The notes under the pieces were generated by a model. That model did not search any database and was not told the DNA's origin. It saw only the letters and a program-made list of their open reading frames with translations. From Brachybacterium tyrofermentans (GTDB lineage Bacteria; Actinomycetota; Actinomycetes; Actinomycetales; Dermabacteraceae), in NCBI RefSeq assembly GCF_014897585.1, contig NZ_JABUXW010000023.1, positions 1-64,000 on the forward strand: DNA of 64,000 nucleotides, given 5' to 3'. Position numbers and translations under genes: made by a program. Of this stretch, positions 16,578-25,898 are shown in pieces; the stretch's first letter is position 1; each line of letters opens with the position of its first letter.

Positions 16578-18158
16578 ATGGCTTCCGATGCACAGTCCTC
16601 CCCCTCAGACACCGCCGCCGACACGACCGATGCCGCCACCAGTGACGCCCCCGAGACGCCGACCGAAACTCCGTCCGTGATCACCGCCGATGTCGTCGTG
16701 ATCGGTGGCGGTCCCGTCGGCGAGAACGTCGCCCAGTACGCGATCGAGGGCACGGATCTCACCGCCGTGCTGATCGAGGGCGAGCTGCTGGGCGGCGAGT
16801 GCTCCTACTACGCGTGCATGCCGTCCAAGGCCCTGCTGCGGCCGCTCTCGGTGGCCGATGCCGCCTCGCATCTGGAGGGCATCTCCACCCCGGAGGTCGA
16901 CCGCGACGCCCTGCTGGCGCGACGCGACATCTGGGTCTCGCACTACGACGACACCGGCCAGGTGCGGTGGGCCGAGGGCGCTGGGATGCAGGTCGTGCGC
17001 GGCCACGGCCGGCTCGTCGGCGAGCGCGAGGTGCGCGTGGAAGGGCCCGACGGCGGGGAGCGGACGCTCGTGCGAGCGACCCGCGCCGTCGTGATCGCCA
17101 CCGGCTCCCAGGCCGTCATCCCCGAGCCCCTGCGCGCTGTGCAGCCATGGACCTCCCGGGACGCGACCGGCGTGCAGGACGTACCGGACGAGCTGCTGAT
17201 CGTCGGCGGCGGCGTGGTCGCCGTCGAGGCCGCGACCTGGATGGCGGCGCTCGGCTCCCAGGTCACGCTCCTCGTGCGCGGCGCCGGATTGCTCACGGGC
17301 TTCGAACCGTTCGCCGGCGAGCACGTGCTGGAGGCGCTGAGAGACCTCGGGGTCACGGTGCAGCTCGACACCTCGGTGCTCTCCGGCCAGCGCACCGACG
17401 CCCGCGACGCCGGGCTGGGCCGGATTCATGGCGGCCGCGTGAGCCTGCAGCTCCAGGACGCGCAGGGTGACCGCGAGATCGGCGGGGACGAGGTCCTGGT
17501 CGCGACCGGGCGCACCCCGCGCCTGAGCGACGTGGGCCTCGACGCCCTGGGCCTGAGCGCCGACGACGTGATCGAGGCGGAGCATCCGGCGACGGGCGGC
17601 TCTGCGGGCGCCGACTCGGCAGGCGACAGCTCGGAGAGCACCGCCCTGCCGTCGTGGCTGCACGCCGTGGGCGATGCGAGCGGGGACGCGCCTCTGACGC
17701 ACTGGGGCAAGTACCGCGCCCGGGTGATCGGGCAGGCGATCCGGGCGGGTGCGACCGACGGGCGGCTCGAGCCGGTTCCCGAGATCGTCCCGGTCCCCCA
17801 GGTGGTGTTCTCGGATCCACAGGTCACCAGCGTGGGCCTGACCGAGAAGGCCGCGCGCGACGCCGGCCACGACGTGGTCACCGCGCAGGTCCCCTTCGGC
17901 GGGGCTGCCGGTTCCTCCCTGCTGCGGGACGACGTCACGGGCACCGCCCAGCTGGTCGTCGACCGGAAGACGGGGACTCTCGTCGGTGCCACCTTCGTGG
18001 GCCCGGAGGCCTCCGAGCTGATCCACGCGGCGACCATCGCGATCGTCGGTCAGGTGCCGGTGCACGTGCTGCGCCACGCGGTGCCGAGCTACCCCACGAG
18101 CTCCGAGCTATGGCTGCGGCTGCTCGAGGAACTGCCCCAGGAGCTGCGCGCCGGCTGA
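16578..18158 (+). CDS. class I pyridine nucleotide-disulfide oxidoreductase
   Basis: A 526-residue flavoenzyme of the lipoamide dehydrogenase/mercuric reductase family. An acidic Ser/Thr leader covers residues 1-33. The FAD-binding GGGPVG near 41-46 is followed by the redox disulfide in GGECSYYACMPSKAL (Cys near 75 and 80). The NAD(P) Rossmann motif IVGGGVVAVEAA lies near 209, GEVLVATGRTPRL-type FAD motif near 305, and the dimerisation domain from about 405. It ends with HAVPSYPTSSELW, where the family has the catalytic His-Pro. The substrate is not predictable; no pyruvate dehydrogenase or mer genes are nearby. The start is leaderless. Confidence 0.85.
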   Translation: MASDAQSSPSDTAADTTDAATSDAPETPTETPSVITADVVVIGGGPVGENVAQYAIEGTDLTAVLIEGELLGGECSYYACMPSKALLRPLSVADAASHLEGISTPEVDRDALLARRDIWVSHYDDTGQVRWAEGAGMQVVRGHGRLVGEREVRVEGPDGGERTLVRATRAVVIATGSQAVIPEPLRAVQPWTSRDATGVQDVPDELLIVGGGVVAVEAATWMAALGSQVTLLVRGAGLLTGFEPFAGEHVLEALRDLGVTVQLDTSVLSGQRTDARDAGLGRIHGGRVSLQLQDAQGDREIGGDEVLVATGRTPRLSDVGLDALGLSADDVIEAEHPATGGSAGADSAGDSSESTALPSWLHAVGDASGDAPLTHWGKYRARVIGQAIRAGATDGRLEPVPEIVPVPQVVFSDPQVTSVGLTEKAARDAGHDVVTAQVPFGGAAGSSLLRDDVTGTAQLVVDRKTGTLVGATFVGPEASELIHAATIAIVGQVPVHVLRHAVPSYPTSSELWLRLLEELPQELRAG

Positions 18159-18334
18159 CCCTGCCTTCCCTCCTTCTACAGTCCTCCTTGTCCAGTCCTC
18201 CTCGGCCAACCCTCGGCCAGCCCTCATCCCTTGGAAGGAGATGACAGATCGCACTGGTGCCGTCGGCCCCTGGTCCGGTGCAATGGGTGCTGAGGGCGGG
18301 ACGACGATCCGCCCCGAACGGCCCCGGGAGGATC

Positions 18335-19027
18335 ATGTTCACGCGACTGCGACGCTCACGGCAGCTGCGCCGCGCCCGTCCGGGGGACGGCAGCGCGCTG
18401 AAGCGCTTCCGCTGGTGGCAGCTGGCCACGCGCACCCTGTTCGATCTGGAGCCGGCGCCCGACGGCACCCGGCCCGCGAGGTACACGGTCGACGTCCGCT
18501 ATCTCGCCGCCGAGCTCGAGGGCGGGAAGATCCCGGAGGGCTCGAAGCACGCGCAGGTTTCGCTGTATCGCGACGGGGTGCAGGAGAACATCGCGAATCC
18601 GCCGGTGGCCTTCGCCGTGCCCGATGGGGTGATCGAGGTGGCGACCAATTCGTACGGGCTCACCCGTATGCACCACGTCCCCGAGGGCGGGTACCCGCGA
18701 GCGCTGCACCCGCATCCGCGCACGCTCGAAGGGCTGCGGGCGCGGTTCGGCCGGCGATTCCCGCTCGCCAGTGCGCTGATCGGGGCGATCGCGATCGTCG
18801 TGCTCCTGGTGGGGGTGGTGATGATGGTCCCCCAGGCCGCCGAGCTCATCACGCAGATCGAGGTGGTCGCCGAGAACGTCGGCACGTTCACCTCTCCGAT
18901 CTCTCTGCCGGCATGGTTGAACGTGTCCCTCGTGGTCGCCGGGATCCTCGCGGCGACCGAACGGGCGCTGACCCTGCGCAACCACTGGCTGATCGACGCC
19001 GAGACGACCTGGACCGCGTTCGCATGA
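18335..19027 (+). CDS. membrane protein of unknown function
   Basis: A 230-residue protein. The first 30 residues are Arg-rich (RLRRSRQLRRARPGD) and probably cytoplasmic. Residues 35-130 form a soluble domain with a beta pattern (RYTVDVRYLA, AQVSLYRDGV, VIEVATNSYGLTRMHHV). Two membrane helices follow near 148-168 and 190-210. I know no named family for it. The ATG has GGGAGGATC just upstream. Its stop overlaps a downstream ATG (ATGA), which may couple it to the methyltransferase if that upstream start is used. Confidence 0.75.
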   Translation: MFTRLRRSRQLRRARPGDGSALKRFRWWQLATRTLFDLEPAPDGTRPARYTVDVRYLAAELEGGKIPEGSKHAQVSLYRDGVQENIANPPVAFAVPDGVIEVATNSYGLTRMHHVPEGGYPRALHPHPRTLEGLRARFGRRFPLASALIGAIAIVVLLVGVVMMVPQAAELITQIEVVAENVGTFTSPISLPAWLNVSLVVAGILAATERALTLRNHWLIDAETTWTAFA

Positions 19028-19130
19028 CCACGGGAAGGAACACCGTGCGCGACACGGAGCAGGATGGCGACGGGCTGCAGGATGACAGAGCAGCGACGAA
19101 TATTCGCTGGTCACGCGGTCGGCAGACCCC

Positions 19131-19136
19131 TACCGT
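19131..19136 (+). promoter_or_regulatory. -10 box of a leaderless promoter (methyltransferase)
   Basis: TACCGT, 7 nt, then the GTG at 19144. It lies inside the longer possible frame that begins at 19024. Confidence 0.4.
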
Positions 19137-19143
19137 CGACCCT

Positions 19144-19947
19144 GTGACCTCTGAGAACGACGCACCACAGCCCGATACTGACACCGCCACCGACCCCTCA
19201 GCCTCCGAGGCGCACCCTGACGCGATCTTCGCCGATCCGCGCCTGGCCGCCTGCTATGACACCTTCGACGGCGAGCGCGACGACCTCGACCACTACGAGT
19301 CGATCCTCGAGGAGCTCGGCGCCCGCACCGTGGTCGACGTCGGGTGCGGGACCGGCGCGCTGGCCGTGCGGCTGGCCGCCGCCGGCCTCTCGGTGACCGG
19401 GGTCGATCCGGCACTGGCGTCGCTCGAGGTCGCGCACACGAAGCCCGGTGCGGGACGCGTGGACTGGATCCACGGCACCGCCGTCGACCTCCCGGCGCTG
19501 GATCCCCCGCTGGGCGCCGACGCCGCCGTGATGACCGGGAACGTCGCCCAGGTGTTCGTGACCGACGAGGCGTGGGCAGCCACCCTGACCGCGATCCGGG
19601 CCGCGGTGCGCGAGGGTGGCCATCTCGTGTTCGAGGCTCGTCGGCCCGAGCGCCGTGCCTGGGAGGAGTGGCAGGCGGAAACCGCTGAATCGGTCCACGA
19701 GGTGCCCGGGCTGGGCCAGGTGCGCTCGCGCCCCACACGGTTCGACGTCGACCTGCCGCTGGTCACCTTCGCCGACGAGTTCTTCTTCGAGGACGGCTCC
19801 ACGCTCACCTCGACCTCGACGCTGCGGTGGCGCAGCGAGACCGAGCTGCGGGACTCGCTCACGGCCGCCGGCTTCGCCGTCCAGGAGATCCGGGACGCCC
19901 CGGACCGGCCGGGCCGGGAGTTCGTGGTGATCGCCCGCGCAGCCTGA
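19144..19947 (+). CDS. class I SAM-dependent methyltransferase
   Basis: A 267-residue methyltransferase of the Methyltransf_25 type. The order is DPRLAACYDTFDGERDDLDHYESIL (about 25-50), motif I VVDVGCGTGALAVRLA (about 60-75), the acidic SAM ligand in VTGVDPALASLEVA, motif II MTGNVAQVF, and a C-terminal beta region with FFFEDGSTLTSTSTLRWRS. The methyl acceptor is unknown. The frame also opens at an ATG at 19024 that overlaps the stop of the previous gene; that would add 40 polar residues. The GTG is favoured because the conserved part starts soon after it and a leaderless -10 box precedes it. Confidence 0.82.
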   Translation: MTSENDAPQPDTDTATDPSASEAHPDAIFADPRLAACYDTFDGERDDLDHYESILEELGARTVVDVGCGTGALAVRLAAAGLSVTGVDPALASLEVAHTKPGAGRVDWIHGTAVDLPALDPPLGADAAVMTGNVAQVFVTDEAWAATLTAIRAAVREGGHLVFEARRPERRAWEEWQAETAESVHEVPGLGQVRSRPTRFDVDLPLVTFADEFFFEDGSTLTSTSTLRWRSETELRDSLTAAGFAVQEIRDAPDRPGREFVVIARAA

Positions 19948-19976
19948 GACCCGTGAGCCCGACCGACGTCAGGCTC

Positions 19977-20007
19977 CGGCACCAGCCGGCGTCAGGCCCC
20001 GGTGCCG
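19977..20007. terminator. candidate bidirectional terminator
   Basis: CGGCACC (19977-19983) and GGTGCCG (20001-20007), a 7-bp stem with a 17-nt loop, between convergent genes. Confidence 0.3.
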
Positions 20008-20014
20008 ATCGGAG

Positions 20015-20692
20015 TCAGGCCTCGGTGCCGGTGCCGGTGCCGGTGCCGGTGTAGAAGCCGTAGGTCGCGTCGGCGAGGCGCTGAGCCACGTCGGCGTCCG
20101 CCCCGGACGCGGCATGCGCGACGGCCCAGCCATCGGCCGCACCGCGGTAGAACGACCGGCCCTCCTCGGTGCCCGTCCAGGCCTCGGCCTCGGAGGGGGC
20201 GAGGGAGCCCTCGGTGGCGCCGAGGTGGAGAGCGAGGCCCAGCAGGCCGCCGTCCCAGCCCACGCCGGTGGCGCCGGGGCCGAAGGTCTCCCACATCTCG
20301 GCGGGGATGTCGGCGGTGAGCGAGGTGTGCTCGAGCTCGAAGCGGGTGGCCTCCTCACCGTCCGCGGCCAGGCGGATCGTCAGCCAGGACACGCCTCCCA
20401 TCATCTCCCAGGTCACGGAGTACTCCGCCATGCCGTCGGCCGGCGGCTCGCAGGCGAGGATCTCGCCGCCGGCGTTGCCCTCGAACTGGTAGCGGCCGCC
20501 GAGCTGCAGGTCGCCGCTGATCGGCAGGAACCAGCGCTGGATGCGCTCGGCGGTGGTGACCGCCTCCCAGACGTCGGCGAGCGCGGCGGGATAGGTCTGC
20601 TCGAGCGACTGGACGTGCGCGGGCTCGCCGTCGCGCTCCTCGAGGCGGTAGGACCGCGTGACGGACTGCAGCTGGGTGGGAACGTCGACCAT
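20015..20692 (-). CDS. SRPBCC (AHSA1-like) domain protein
   Basis: A 225-residue protein with an SRPBCC/AHSA1 lipid-binding-like fold: the family start YPAALADVWEAVTTAERIQRWFLPISGDLQLGGRYQFEGNAGG over residues 35-80, and a C-terminal helix near 165-200. It is encoded 1 bp downstream of an ArsR-type regulator, an arrangement seen in many actinobacteria, and the two are surely co-transcribed. The ligand is unknown. The last residues are a Gly-Thr dipeptide run encoded by a hexanucleotide repeat. Confidence 0.85.
   Translation of the reverse strand: MVDVPTQLQSVTRSYRLEERDGEPAHVQSLEQTYPAALADVWEAVTTAERIQRWFLPISGDLQLGGRYQFEGNAGGEILACEPPADGMAEYSVTWEMMGGVSWLTIRLAADGEEATRFELEHTSLTADIPAEMWETFGPGATGVGWDGGLLGLALHLGATEGSLAPSEAEAWTGTEEGRSFYRGAADGWAVAHAASGADADVAQRLADATYGFYTGTGTGTGTEA
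20023..20051. repeat. CGGTGC hexanucleotide repeat at a gene end
   Basis: Nearly five copies of CGGTGC. It encodes the (GT)n tail of the SRPBCC protein, so changes in copy number keep the frame. Confidence 0.75.
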
Positions 20693-20693
20693 G

Positions 20694-21194
20694 TCAGGTC
20701 TCCTTCGGATCGTGGACCGCGATGGGCCGGATGCCCGGTGCGGCGTGGGTGGGTGCGGGACTCGCAGATGTGGATGTCGTGGACAGGGGTTCCGTGGACG
20801 AGCGGGAGGTGCCGACCCCGGCCGATGGGGCAGGCCCGTCGTCGGCCGACGGGGTGGCATCGGCGGCGAGGCGACGCTGACGCCGCCCGCGGGCGAGCTC
20901 GGTGCCCAGGGCATCGAGCGCCGGCAGCCAGAAGCGCTCGAAGGGCGTCAGCCAGTCCCTGGCCTCCTGGGGGCCACGGGCATCGACCGCGTACAGCCGG
21001 CGGCGCCCGTCAGCCCGGACGGTGGCGAATCCGTGCTCGCGCAGGACACGCAGGTGCTGGGAGACGGCCGGCTGGCTGATCCCGAACTCCTGCTGCACGC
21101 ACTCGCCGATCTCGCCCGCGCCGAGCTCCCCCTCGGCGAGGAGCTCGAGGATCCGCCGCCGCACGGGGTCACCGAGGACATCGAGTGCGTGCAT
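20694..21194 (-). CDS. ArsR-family winged-helix regulator
   Basis: A 166-residue regulator. Residues 1-80 form the ArsR winged helix (HALDVLGDPVRRRILELLAEGE, then QPAVSQHLRVLREHGFATVRADGRRRLYAV). The DPxxARDWLTPFERFW-like linker near 75-90 is typical of the ArsR partners of SRPBCC proteins. I see no Cys metal site, so it is not a metal sensor of the classic type. The last 60 residues are a Ser/Thr/Pro tail. The start has a GAGGATGACC ribosome site. It probably represses its own operon. Confidence 0.9.
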   Translation of the reverse strand: MHALDVLGDPVRRRILELLAEGELGAGEIGECVQQEFGISQPAVSQHLRVLREHGFATVRADGRRRLYAVDARGPQEARDWLTPFERFWLPALDALGTELARGRRQRRLAADATPSADDGPAPSAGVGTSRSSTEPLSTTSTSASPAPTHAAPGIRPIAVHDPKET

Positions 21195-21220
21195 GCGGTC
21201 ATCCTCGCCGTCCGCCTCAT

Positions 21221-21236
21221 ATAAGTCAAGGCTTAA
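21221..21236. promoter_or_regulatory. candidate operator of the ArsR/SRPBCC operon
   Basis: ATAAG-N6-CTTAA, an imperfect inverted repeat in an AT-rich patch 27 bp upstream of the ArsR start. The AT content contrasts sharply with its surroundings, as expected for a promoter/operator. Confidence 0.35.
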
Positions 21237-21266
21237 TTAATCGCCGGGGCCAGTTGCGCGCAGTGA

Positions 21267-22877
21267 TCAGCGGCGAGCTCTCACCACGATTGCGCGGTAC
21301 GCGACGCCGATCCCGACCAGGACCACCCCGGCAACCACGGTGCGCCCCGGCAGCGCCGCCACCAGCACGACGCAGCCGATCAGTCCCCCGATCTGCAGCG
21401 CCTTGGGGAACAGCCGCCACTCCCCGGCCTGGGTGAACGCCGCGAGGTTGCCGATCGCGTAGTACAGCAGCACCCCGAAGGCGGAGGCGGCGATCGCGAC
21501 CAGCACGTCCGAGGCCAGCAGCACCAGCGCGAGCACGGCGAGCGCCGCGACGATCTCGGCTCGCTGCGGCACGGCGTAGCGGTTGCTGGACTTCGCCAGG
21601 GGCCGCGGCAGGTCGCCGCCGCGGGCCATGGCGAGCATCGTGCGGGACACCCCGGCGATCAGGGCCAGCAGCGCCCCGGCGGCGGCTGCGACCGCACCGA
21701 TCGTGATCACGACGGACCAGGCGCCGCCGGCGCCCACGGATTCCAGAGCGGTGAGGAACGGCGCGGGCCCCCAGCCCTCACCGCCGGGGGCGGGGCCGAC
21801 GAGCACCAGCAGCGCGGACAGGCCCAGGTACAGGGCGCACACCATGGCGAGCGCGAGGAGGATCGCGCGCGGGATGGTGCGGCGCGGCTCGATGACCTCC
21901 TCGCCGAGGGTCGCCACGCGGGCGTATCCGGCGAAGGCGAAGAACATCAGCGCCGCGGCCTGCAGCACGACGAGGGCGACGCTGACGATCCCGCCGGTGC
22001 CGGCTCCGAGCACGGCCGCCAGTCCCCCGTCCCACAGCCCGGTGGCGGCGTCGGCGAGCGGGCCGGGCACGCCGCCGAACGCGGGTCCGGCCGACGTCAT
22101 GTCCGCCGGTCCCGCGCCCTCGAGGATCCCGGCGCTGGGCCCGTCGCCGCGCACGAGGCCCACGAGCAGACGGCCTGCGGTCAGGAGCAGCGCCGCGAGG
22201 GCGATGGTCACGAGCACGCGGGCGAGTGCGGCGGTGCGGGTGATGCCCACCAGGTTCACCGCGGTCAGCGCCATCACCACGAGCACCGCGACGATCCGCT
22301 GGCCGGGTTCGGGCACCAGGTAGGCGGCGATGACCAGGGCCATCGCCGCGCAGGACGCGATCTTGCCGATCACGAAGCACCAGCCGGCCACGAAGCCCCA
22401 CCAGGGACCGAGCTGCTGGCTGCCGAAATGGTAGGTGCCGCCGGAGCTGGGGTGCTGGGCGGCCAGCTGCGCGGTCGAGGTGGCGTTGCAGATCGCGACC
22501 ACGGCCGCGATCAGCACGGCGACAGGAGCCAGCGCCCCGGCGAGGTCCTGGGCCGCGCCGAGGGACACGAACGCACCGGCCCCGATCATCGAGGCCAGGC
22601 CGATCACGATCGCGTCGCCGAGGCGCAGCCGACGGGCGAGCCGGCCCGGCGTCGGCGCTGCGCCGAGGCTCAGCCCCGGATCCAGCTCGGAGCCGGGGCC
22701 GAAGTCGCGCCCCCGGCTCGGGCCTGCGCCGCGAGCAGGGATGGCGTCGGCCCGGGATCCGGCCGTCGGACCGGGACCGGCTGTGGAGCTGGGGCCGGTA
22801 GCTGAACCGGGACCAGCCCCGGGATCCGCGTCAGGATGCGGGCCGGGGCCGGTGCCGGGACCAGATGAGGACGTCAT
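21267..22877 (-). CDS. APC-superfamily amino acid permease
   Basis: A 536-residue transporter with about twelve membrane helices from residue 80 onward. Helix 1 has the APC signature IGLASMIGAGAFVSLG (about 92-107), followed by ATSTAQLAAQHPSSGGTYHFG near 130-152 and FAFAGYARVATLGEEVIEPRRTIPRAI near 305-335. The substrate cannot be told from sequence. The first 75 residues are an unusual Gly/Pro/Ala-rich extension with GPGPTAG-like dipeptides. It lies 27 bp downstream of the secreted nuclease gene's stop on the same strand and could be read through from it. Confidence 0.88.
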   Translation of the reverse strand: MTSSSGPGTGPGPHPDADPGAGPGSATGPSSTAGPGPTAGSRADAIPARGAGPSRGRDFGPGSELDPGLSLGAAPTPGRLARRLRLGDAIVIGLASMIGAGAFVSLGAAQDLAGALAPVAVLIAAVVAICNATSTAQLAAQHPSSGGTYHFGSQQLGPWWGFVAGWCFVIGKIASCAAMALVIAAYLVPEPGQRIVAVLVVMALTAVNLVGITRTAALARVLVTIALAALLLTAGRLLVGLVRGDGPSAGILEGAGPADMTSAGPAFGGVPGPLADAATGLWDGGLAAVLGAGTGGIVSVALVVLQAAALMFFAFAGYARVATLGEEVIEPRRTIPRAILLALAMVCALYLGLSALLVLVGPAPGGEGWGPAPFLTALESVGAGGAWSVVITIGAVAAAAGALLALIAGVSRTMLAMARGGDLPRPLAKSSNRYAVPQRAEIVAALAVLALVLLASDVLVAIAASAFGVLLYYAIGNLAAFTQAGEWRLFPKALQIGGLIGCVVLVAALPGRTVVAGVVLVGIGVAYRAIVVRARR

Positions 22878-22904
22878 GGGGTCCAGTCTCGTGGATGGGG
22901 CGGG

Positions 22905-25709
22905 TCAGCCGTTGCGACCGTTCGCGTTTCCGTTCCCGTTGCCATGGCCGTTCCCGTTGCCCTTTCCGTGGCCGTTGCCGCTGCCGTGCCCGATCCCGCT
23001 GTTCTCGCCGGGGCCGGAGCCGTTGTTCTTGCCCGGTCCCTTGTTGTCGTTCTCGCGGGGACCATTGCCGTTGCCATTGCCATTGCCGTGACCCTTGCCC
23101 GGGTGCTCACCCTCGCCGGGGTTGTCACCCTCGCCCGGGTCCTCGCCGTCCTCGCGGAATCCGGCGTCCAGGCCCACGATGATCGGGTCGTGGTCGGAGG
23201 AGCCGAACACGCCGGGCTCGTAGAGGTCGGTGGTGTTGTTGAGATAGCGCGAGTACTGGGTCATGACGGACTCGGCGCCGTTGATCTGCCAATCGGTCGC
23301 GCCGGTGACGCGCTCGGAGACGGAGGCGTTGCCCAGGACGTGGTCGAGGGAGCCGACCATGCCGCCGTAGCTGTAGGACCAGCCGGCGGGGTCGTGGGCC
23401 TCGGCGAGGTCCAGGAACCCGTCGGCGTAGAAGGTCTGGAGGGGCTCCTCCTGGGTGTAGGCGTTGAAGTCGCCGCCCAGCAGCACGTCCTCCACGCCGA
23501 GCTCCTCGGCGCGCTCCTGCGACCAGGTGTGCAGCGCCTCGGCCTGCTGCAGGCGGGAGGTGCGGGCGTTGCCCTGCACCGGGTCCGCGGGCAGGTCCGC
23601 GTCCTCGGCGTCCGCCGAGCCCTTGGACTTGAAGTGGTTGACGACGAAGAGGAACGGCTCGCCCTCGACCTGCTGATCGCCCTCGCCGGTCACCGGCACG
23701 AACACCTGGCCGATGGGCTCCCGGGCGTTGTCGAACGCCGGGTCGCCCGTGAGGATCTGGGCGTCGCCCTGCAGCTGCACCTCGGCGCTGCGGTAGATGA
23801 TCGCGTTGGTGATCACGTCCTGCCCGCCGTCCACGCCCTGCGCGGCGTAGGCGTCCGCCGTGGGGACGTAGTCCCAGGTGCCCGCGCCGTCGTGCTCGTT
23901 CAGCGCGGCGACCAGGGTGGCGGTGGCCTCGTCGGCCTCCTCGCCCAGGCGGGCGGAGTTCTCGATCTCCATCAGGCCCACGACGTCGGCGTCGGTGCCG
24001 GAGATGGCCTCGACGATCTTGCTCTCCTGACGCTCGAGGTCGTCGGCGCCCCAGGCGCCGCGCAGGTCGCAGCCGCCGCGCACGGTGGTGCCGTTGCCCT
24101 CCATGTCGGTGTACGGCTCACAGCCGGGGGTGTCCTCGCCGAGGGTGGTGAAGTAGTTCAGCACGTTGAAGGTGGCCACCTGCAGGTCGCCGCCCACCTC
24201 GTCCGGGGCGTCCTGGCGGGTGTCCTCGAAGGCCACGCCGTCGGCCTCGGAGCTCTCCCAGGGGCTGGTGACGTTCAGCCGCCACTGGTCGAAGGAGTAG
24301 GTGACCACGACGGGCTGCTCGAAGCTGGGGGCGGCGCCGACGCGCACGGGCTCCTGCGTGGTCAGCCAGCTCATCGGCAGCTGCGCGTTCCGCGAGAAGT
24401 CGGTGGTGCGGCCGTCGTCCAGCAGCACCAGGTTCTGCGCCTGCTCCTCGAAGTAGGCGGTGGCCTCGGCGCCGGGAGCCATGATGTCGCCGGCCTGCTG
24501 GAGGGGCTGGTCGCCGATCGCGAGGCCCACCTCGCCGAACGTGTTCGTGGAGTAGACGTCGGTGACGGTGAAGTCGCCCTCGCCCGGCAGGTAGAGCATG
24601 TGCTCGAGGCTCTCGCGCTGGGCCTCCTGGGTCGGGAAGCCGCTGTCGATCGTGGCGGGCTCCACGGGCTCGAGGGCCTCGGGAAGCTGCTCGAGGCCCT
24701 CGGCGCCGACGGTGACCTGGGTGGAGTCGTGATACTCGGCGACCTCACCGGTCACGCGCACGGAGTCGCCGATCGCGACCTGGCCGGCGGTGTCCGGGGA
24801 GTACACGAACACGGCGGTGGATCCGGTGTGCTCGGCGAGGTCCAGGGCGCCGCCGGTGCCGCCGGTCTGGATGATGTAGCCGTCCAGCCCGCCGGTGGCG
24901 TACACCGCGGTCACCACGCCCTCGGTGATCACGGGCGTGCCCGCCAGCTCGGAGGCGGCGCCGGTTCCCTGGATCTCGGCGATCGTGGCCGGGACGGGGT
25001 CGACCGGCTCACCGGGATCCTCCGGGTCGCCCGGATCACCGGGGTCCGGCTCCTCGGCGCCCGACGGGGTGGGCGTGGGGGCGCCGGCGGTGAAGTCGGT
25101 GGAGTTCTCGCCGGTGGCGGCCACGCGGGAGACGGAGGTGGCGTTGGTGGTGGCGGGCGCGGGGGCCTCGCCCGAGAAGGTGGCGGCCTCGCCCCAGCCC
25201 AGGAGGTCCACGACGGCCGGATCCTCGGCGCAGGTGGCGCCGGTGCAGGCGAGCTTCCCCTCGGCGTTCGACAGCGCGAAGACGCCGCCGGTACCGAAGG
25301 CGTTGATGCCGGCCGTGAGATCGGCGCCGGGCAGCGGGTCGCCGTTGCCGTTGCCAGCGGCGAGCTGCACCAGGAAGGTGCCGCCGGCGGGGACGCTGCC
25401 CTGCAGCGCGACGGTGTTGTGGAAGGCGCCGGTCTTGGAGGCGTACTGCAGGGACCAGCCGTCGATGCTGAGGTCCTGGTCGGTGGTGTTGCGCAGCTCC
25501 ACGAAGTCGTTCTGGAAGCTGGCGCCGGAGTTGCCTCCGCCGCCGTAGGCCTCGCTGATCTGCAGGTCGCCGGGGGCGACCACGGCGGCCTGGGCGGTGG
25601 AGATCAGGCTGGGGGCGAGGCTGAAGCCGAGGGCCAGAGCAGCTGCGGCGCTGCCGACGCGGGTCATGTGCGTCCGCAGGCCGGAGCCGTGGGTGGTGGC
25701 GGTGCTCAT
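22905..25709 (-). CDS. secreted ExeM/NucH-type extracellular nuclease
   Basis: A 934-residue exported endonuclease. The signal peptide runs to about residue 41 (ending STAQA). A lamin-tail domain follows (GDLQISEAYGGGGNSGASFQNDFVEL, 45-180), then an OB-fold-like region (about 280-400). The endonuclease/exonuclease/phosphatase domain runs from about 505 to 845, with VATFNVLNYF, GLMEIEN, NHFKSKGS, GGDFNAY (about 746) and SSDHDPI (about 836). The last 80 residues are a Gly/Asn/His-rich tail with no sorting motif. Family members degrade extracellular DNA. The ATG has AGGAG at good spacing. It sits downstream of a sortase-anchored 5'-nucleotidase, separated by a terminator. Confidence 0.92.
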   Translation of the reverse strand: MSTATTHGSGLRTHMTRVGSAAAALALGFSLAPSLISTAQAAVVAPGDLQISEAYGGGGNSGASFQNDFVELRNTTDQDLSIDGWSLQYASKTGAFHNTVALQGSVPAGGTFLVQLAAGNGNGDPLPGADLTAGINAFGTGGVFALSNAEGKLACTGATCAEDPAVVDLLGWGEAATFSGEAPAPATTNATSVSRVAATGENSTDFTAGAPTPTPSGAEEPDPGDPGDPEDPGEPVDPVPATIAEIQGTGAASELAGTPVITEGVVTAVYATGGLDGYIIQTGGTGGALDLAEHTGSTAVFVYSPDTAGQVAIGDSVRVTGEVAEYHDSTQVTVGAEGLEQLPEALEPVEPATIDSGFPTQEAQRESLEHMLYLPGEGDFTVTDVYSTNTFGEVGLAIGDQPLQQAGDIMAPGAEATAYFEEQAQNLVLLDDGRTTDFSRNAQLPMSWLTTQEPVRVGAAPSFEQPVVVTYSFDQWRLNVTSPWESSEADGVAFEDTRQDAPDEVGGDLQVATFNVLNYFTTLGEDTPGCEPYTDMEGNGTTVRGGCDLRGAWGADDLERQESKIVEAISGTDADVVGLMEIENSARLGEEADEATATLVAALNEHDGAGTWDYVPTADAYAAQGVDGGQDVITNAIIYRSAEVQLQGDAQILTGDPAFDNAREPIGQVFVPVTGEGDQQVEGEPFLFVVNHFKSKGSADAEDADLPADPVQGNARTSRLQQAEALHTWSQERAEELGVEDVLLGGDFNAYTQEEPLQTFYADGFLDLAEAHDPAGWSYSYGGMVGSLDHVLGNASVSERVTGATDWQINGAESVMTQYSRYLNNTTDLYEPGVFGSSDHDPIIVGLDAGFREDGEDPGEGDNPGEGEHPGKGHGNGNGNGNGPRENDNKGPGKNNGSGPGENSGIGHGSGNGHGKGNGNGHGNGNGNANGRNG

Positions 25710-25840
25710 TCGGGGTCTCCTGGTGAGGCGGGGGTGGGATCGGCCCGGGGTGTGGACCTGGGGTGGGGCCAGCGGGTGGGTCGGGCGGTGGGGCTCGGCA
25801 GGAGGCTGGGCGCCGGCCGGAAGGCGGCAGATCATGCGGT

Positions 25841-25891
25841 CCGCACGACGACGGGGCCGGGCCGGTGGGGCTCGGCCCCGTCGTCGTGCGG
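25841..25891 (-). terminator. strong terminator after the 5'-nucleotidase gene
   Basis: A perfect 19-bp inverted repeat (CCGCACGACGACGGGGCCG at 25841-25859, its complement at 25873-25891) with a 13-nt loop, 8 bp beyond the stop at 25899. There is no T-tract, as is common in high-GC genomes. Confidence 0.8.
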
Positions 25892-25898
25892 GGTTCGA

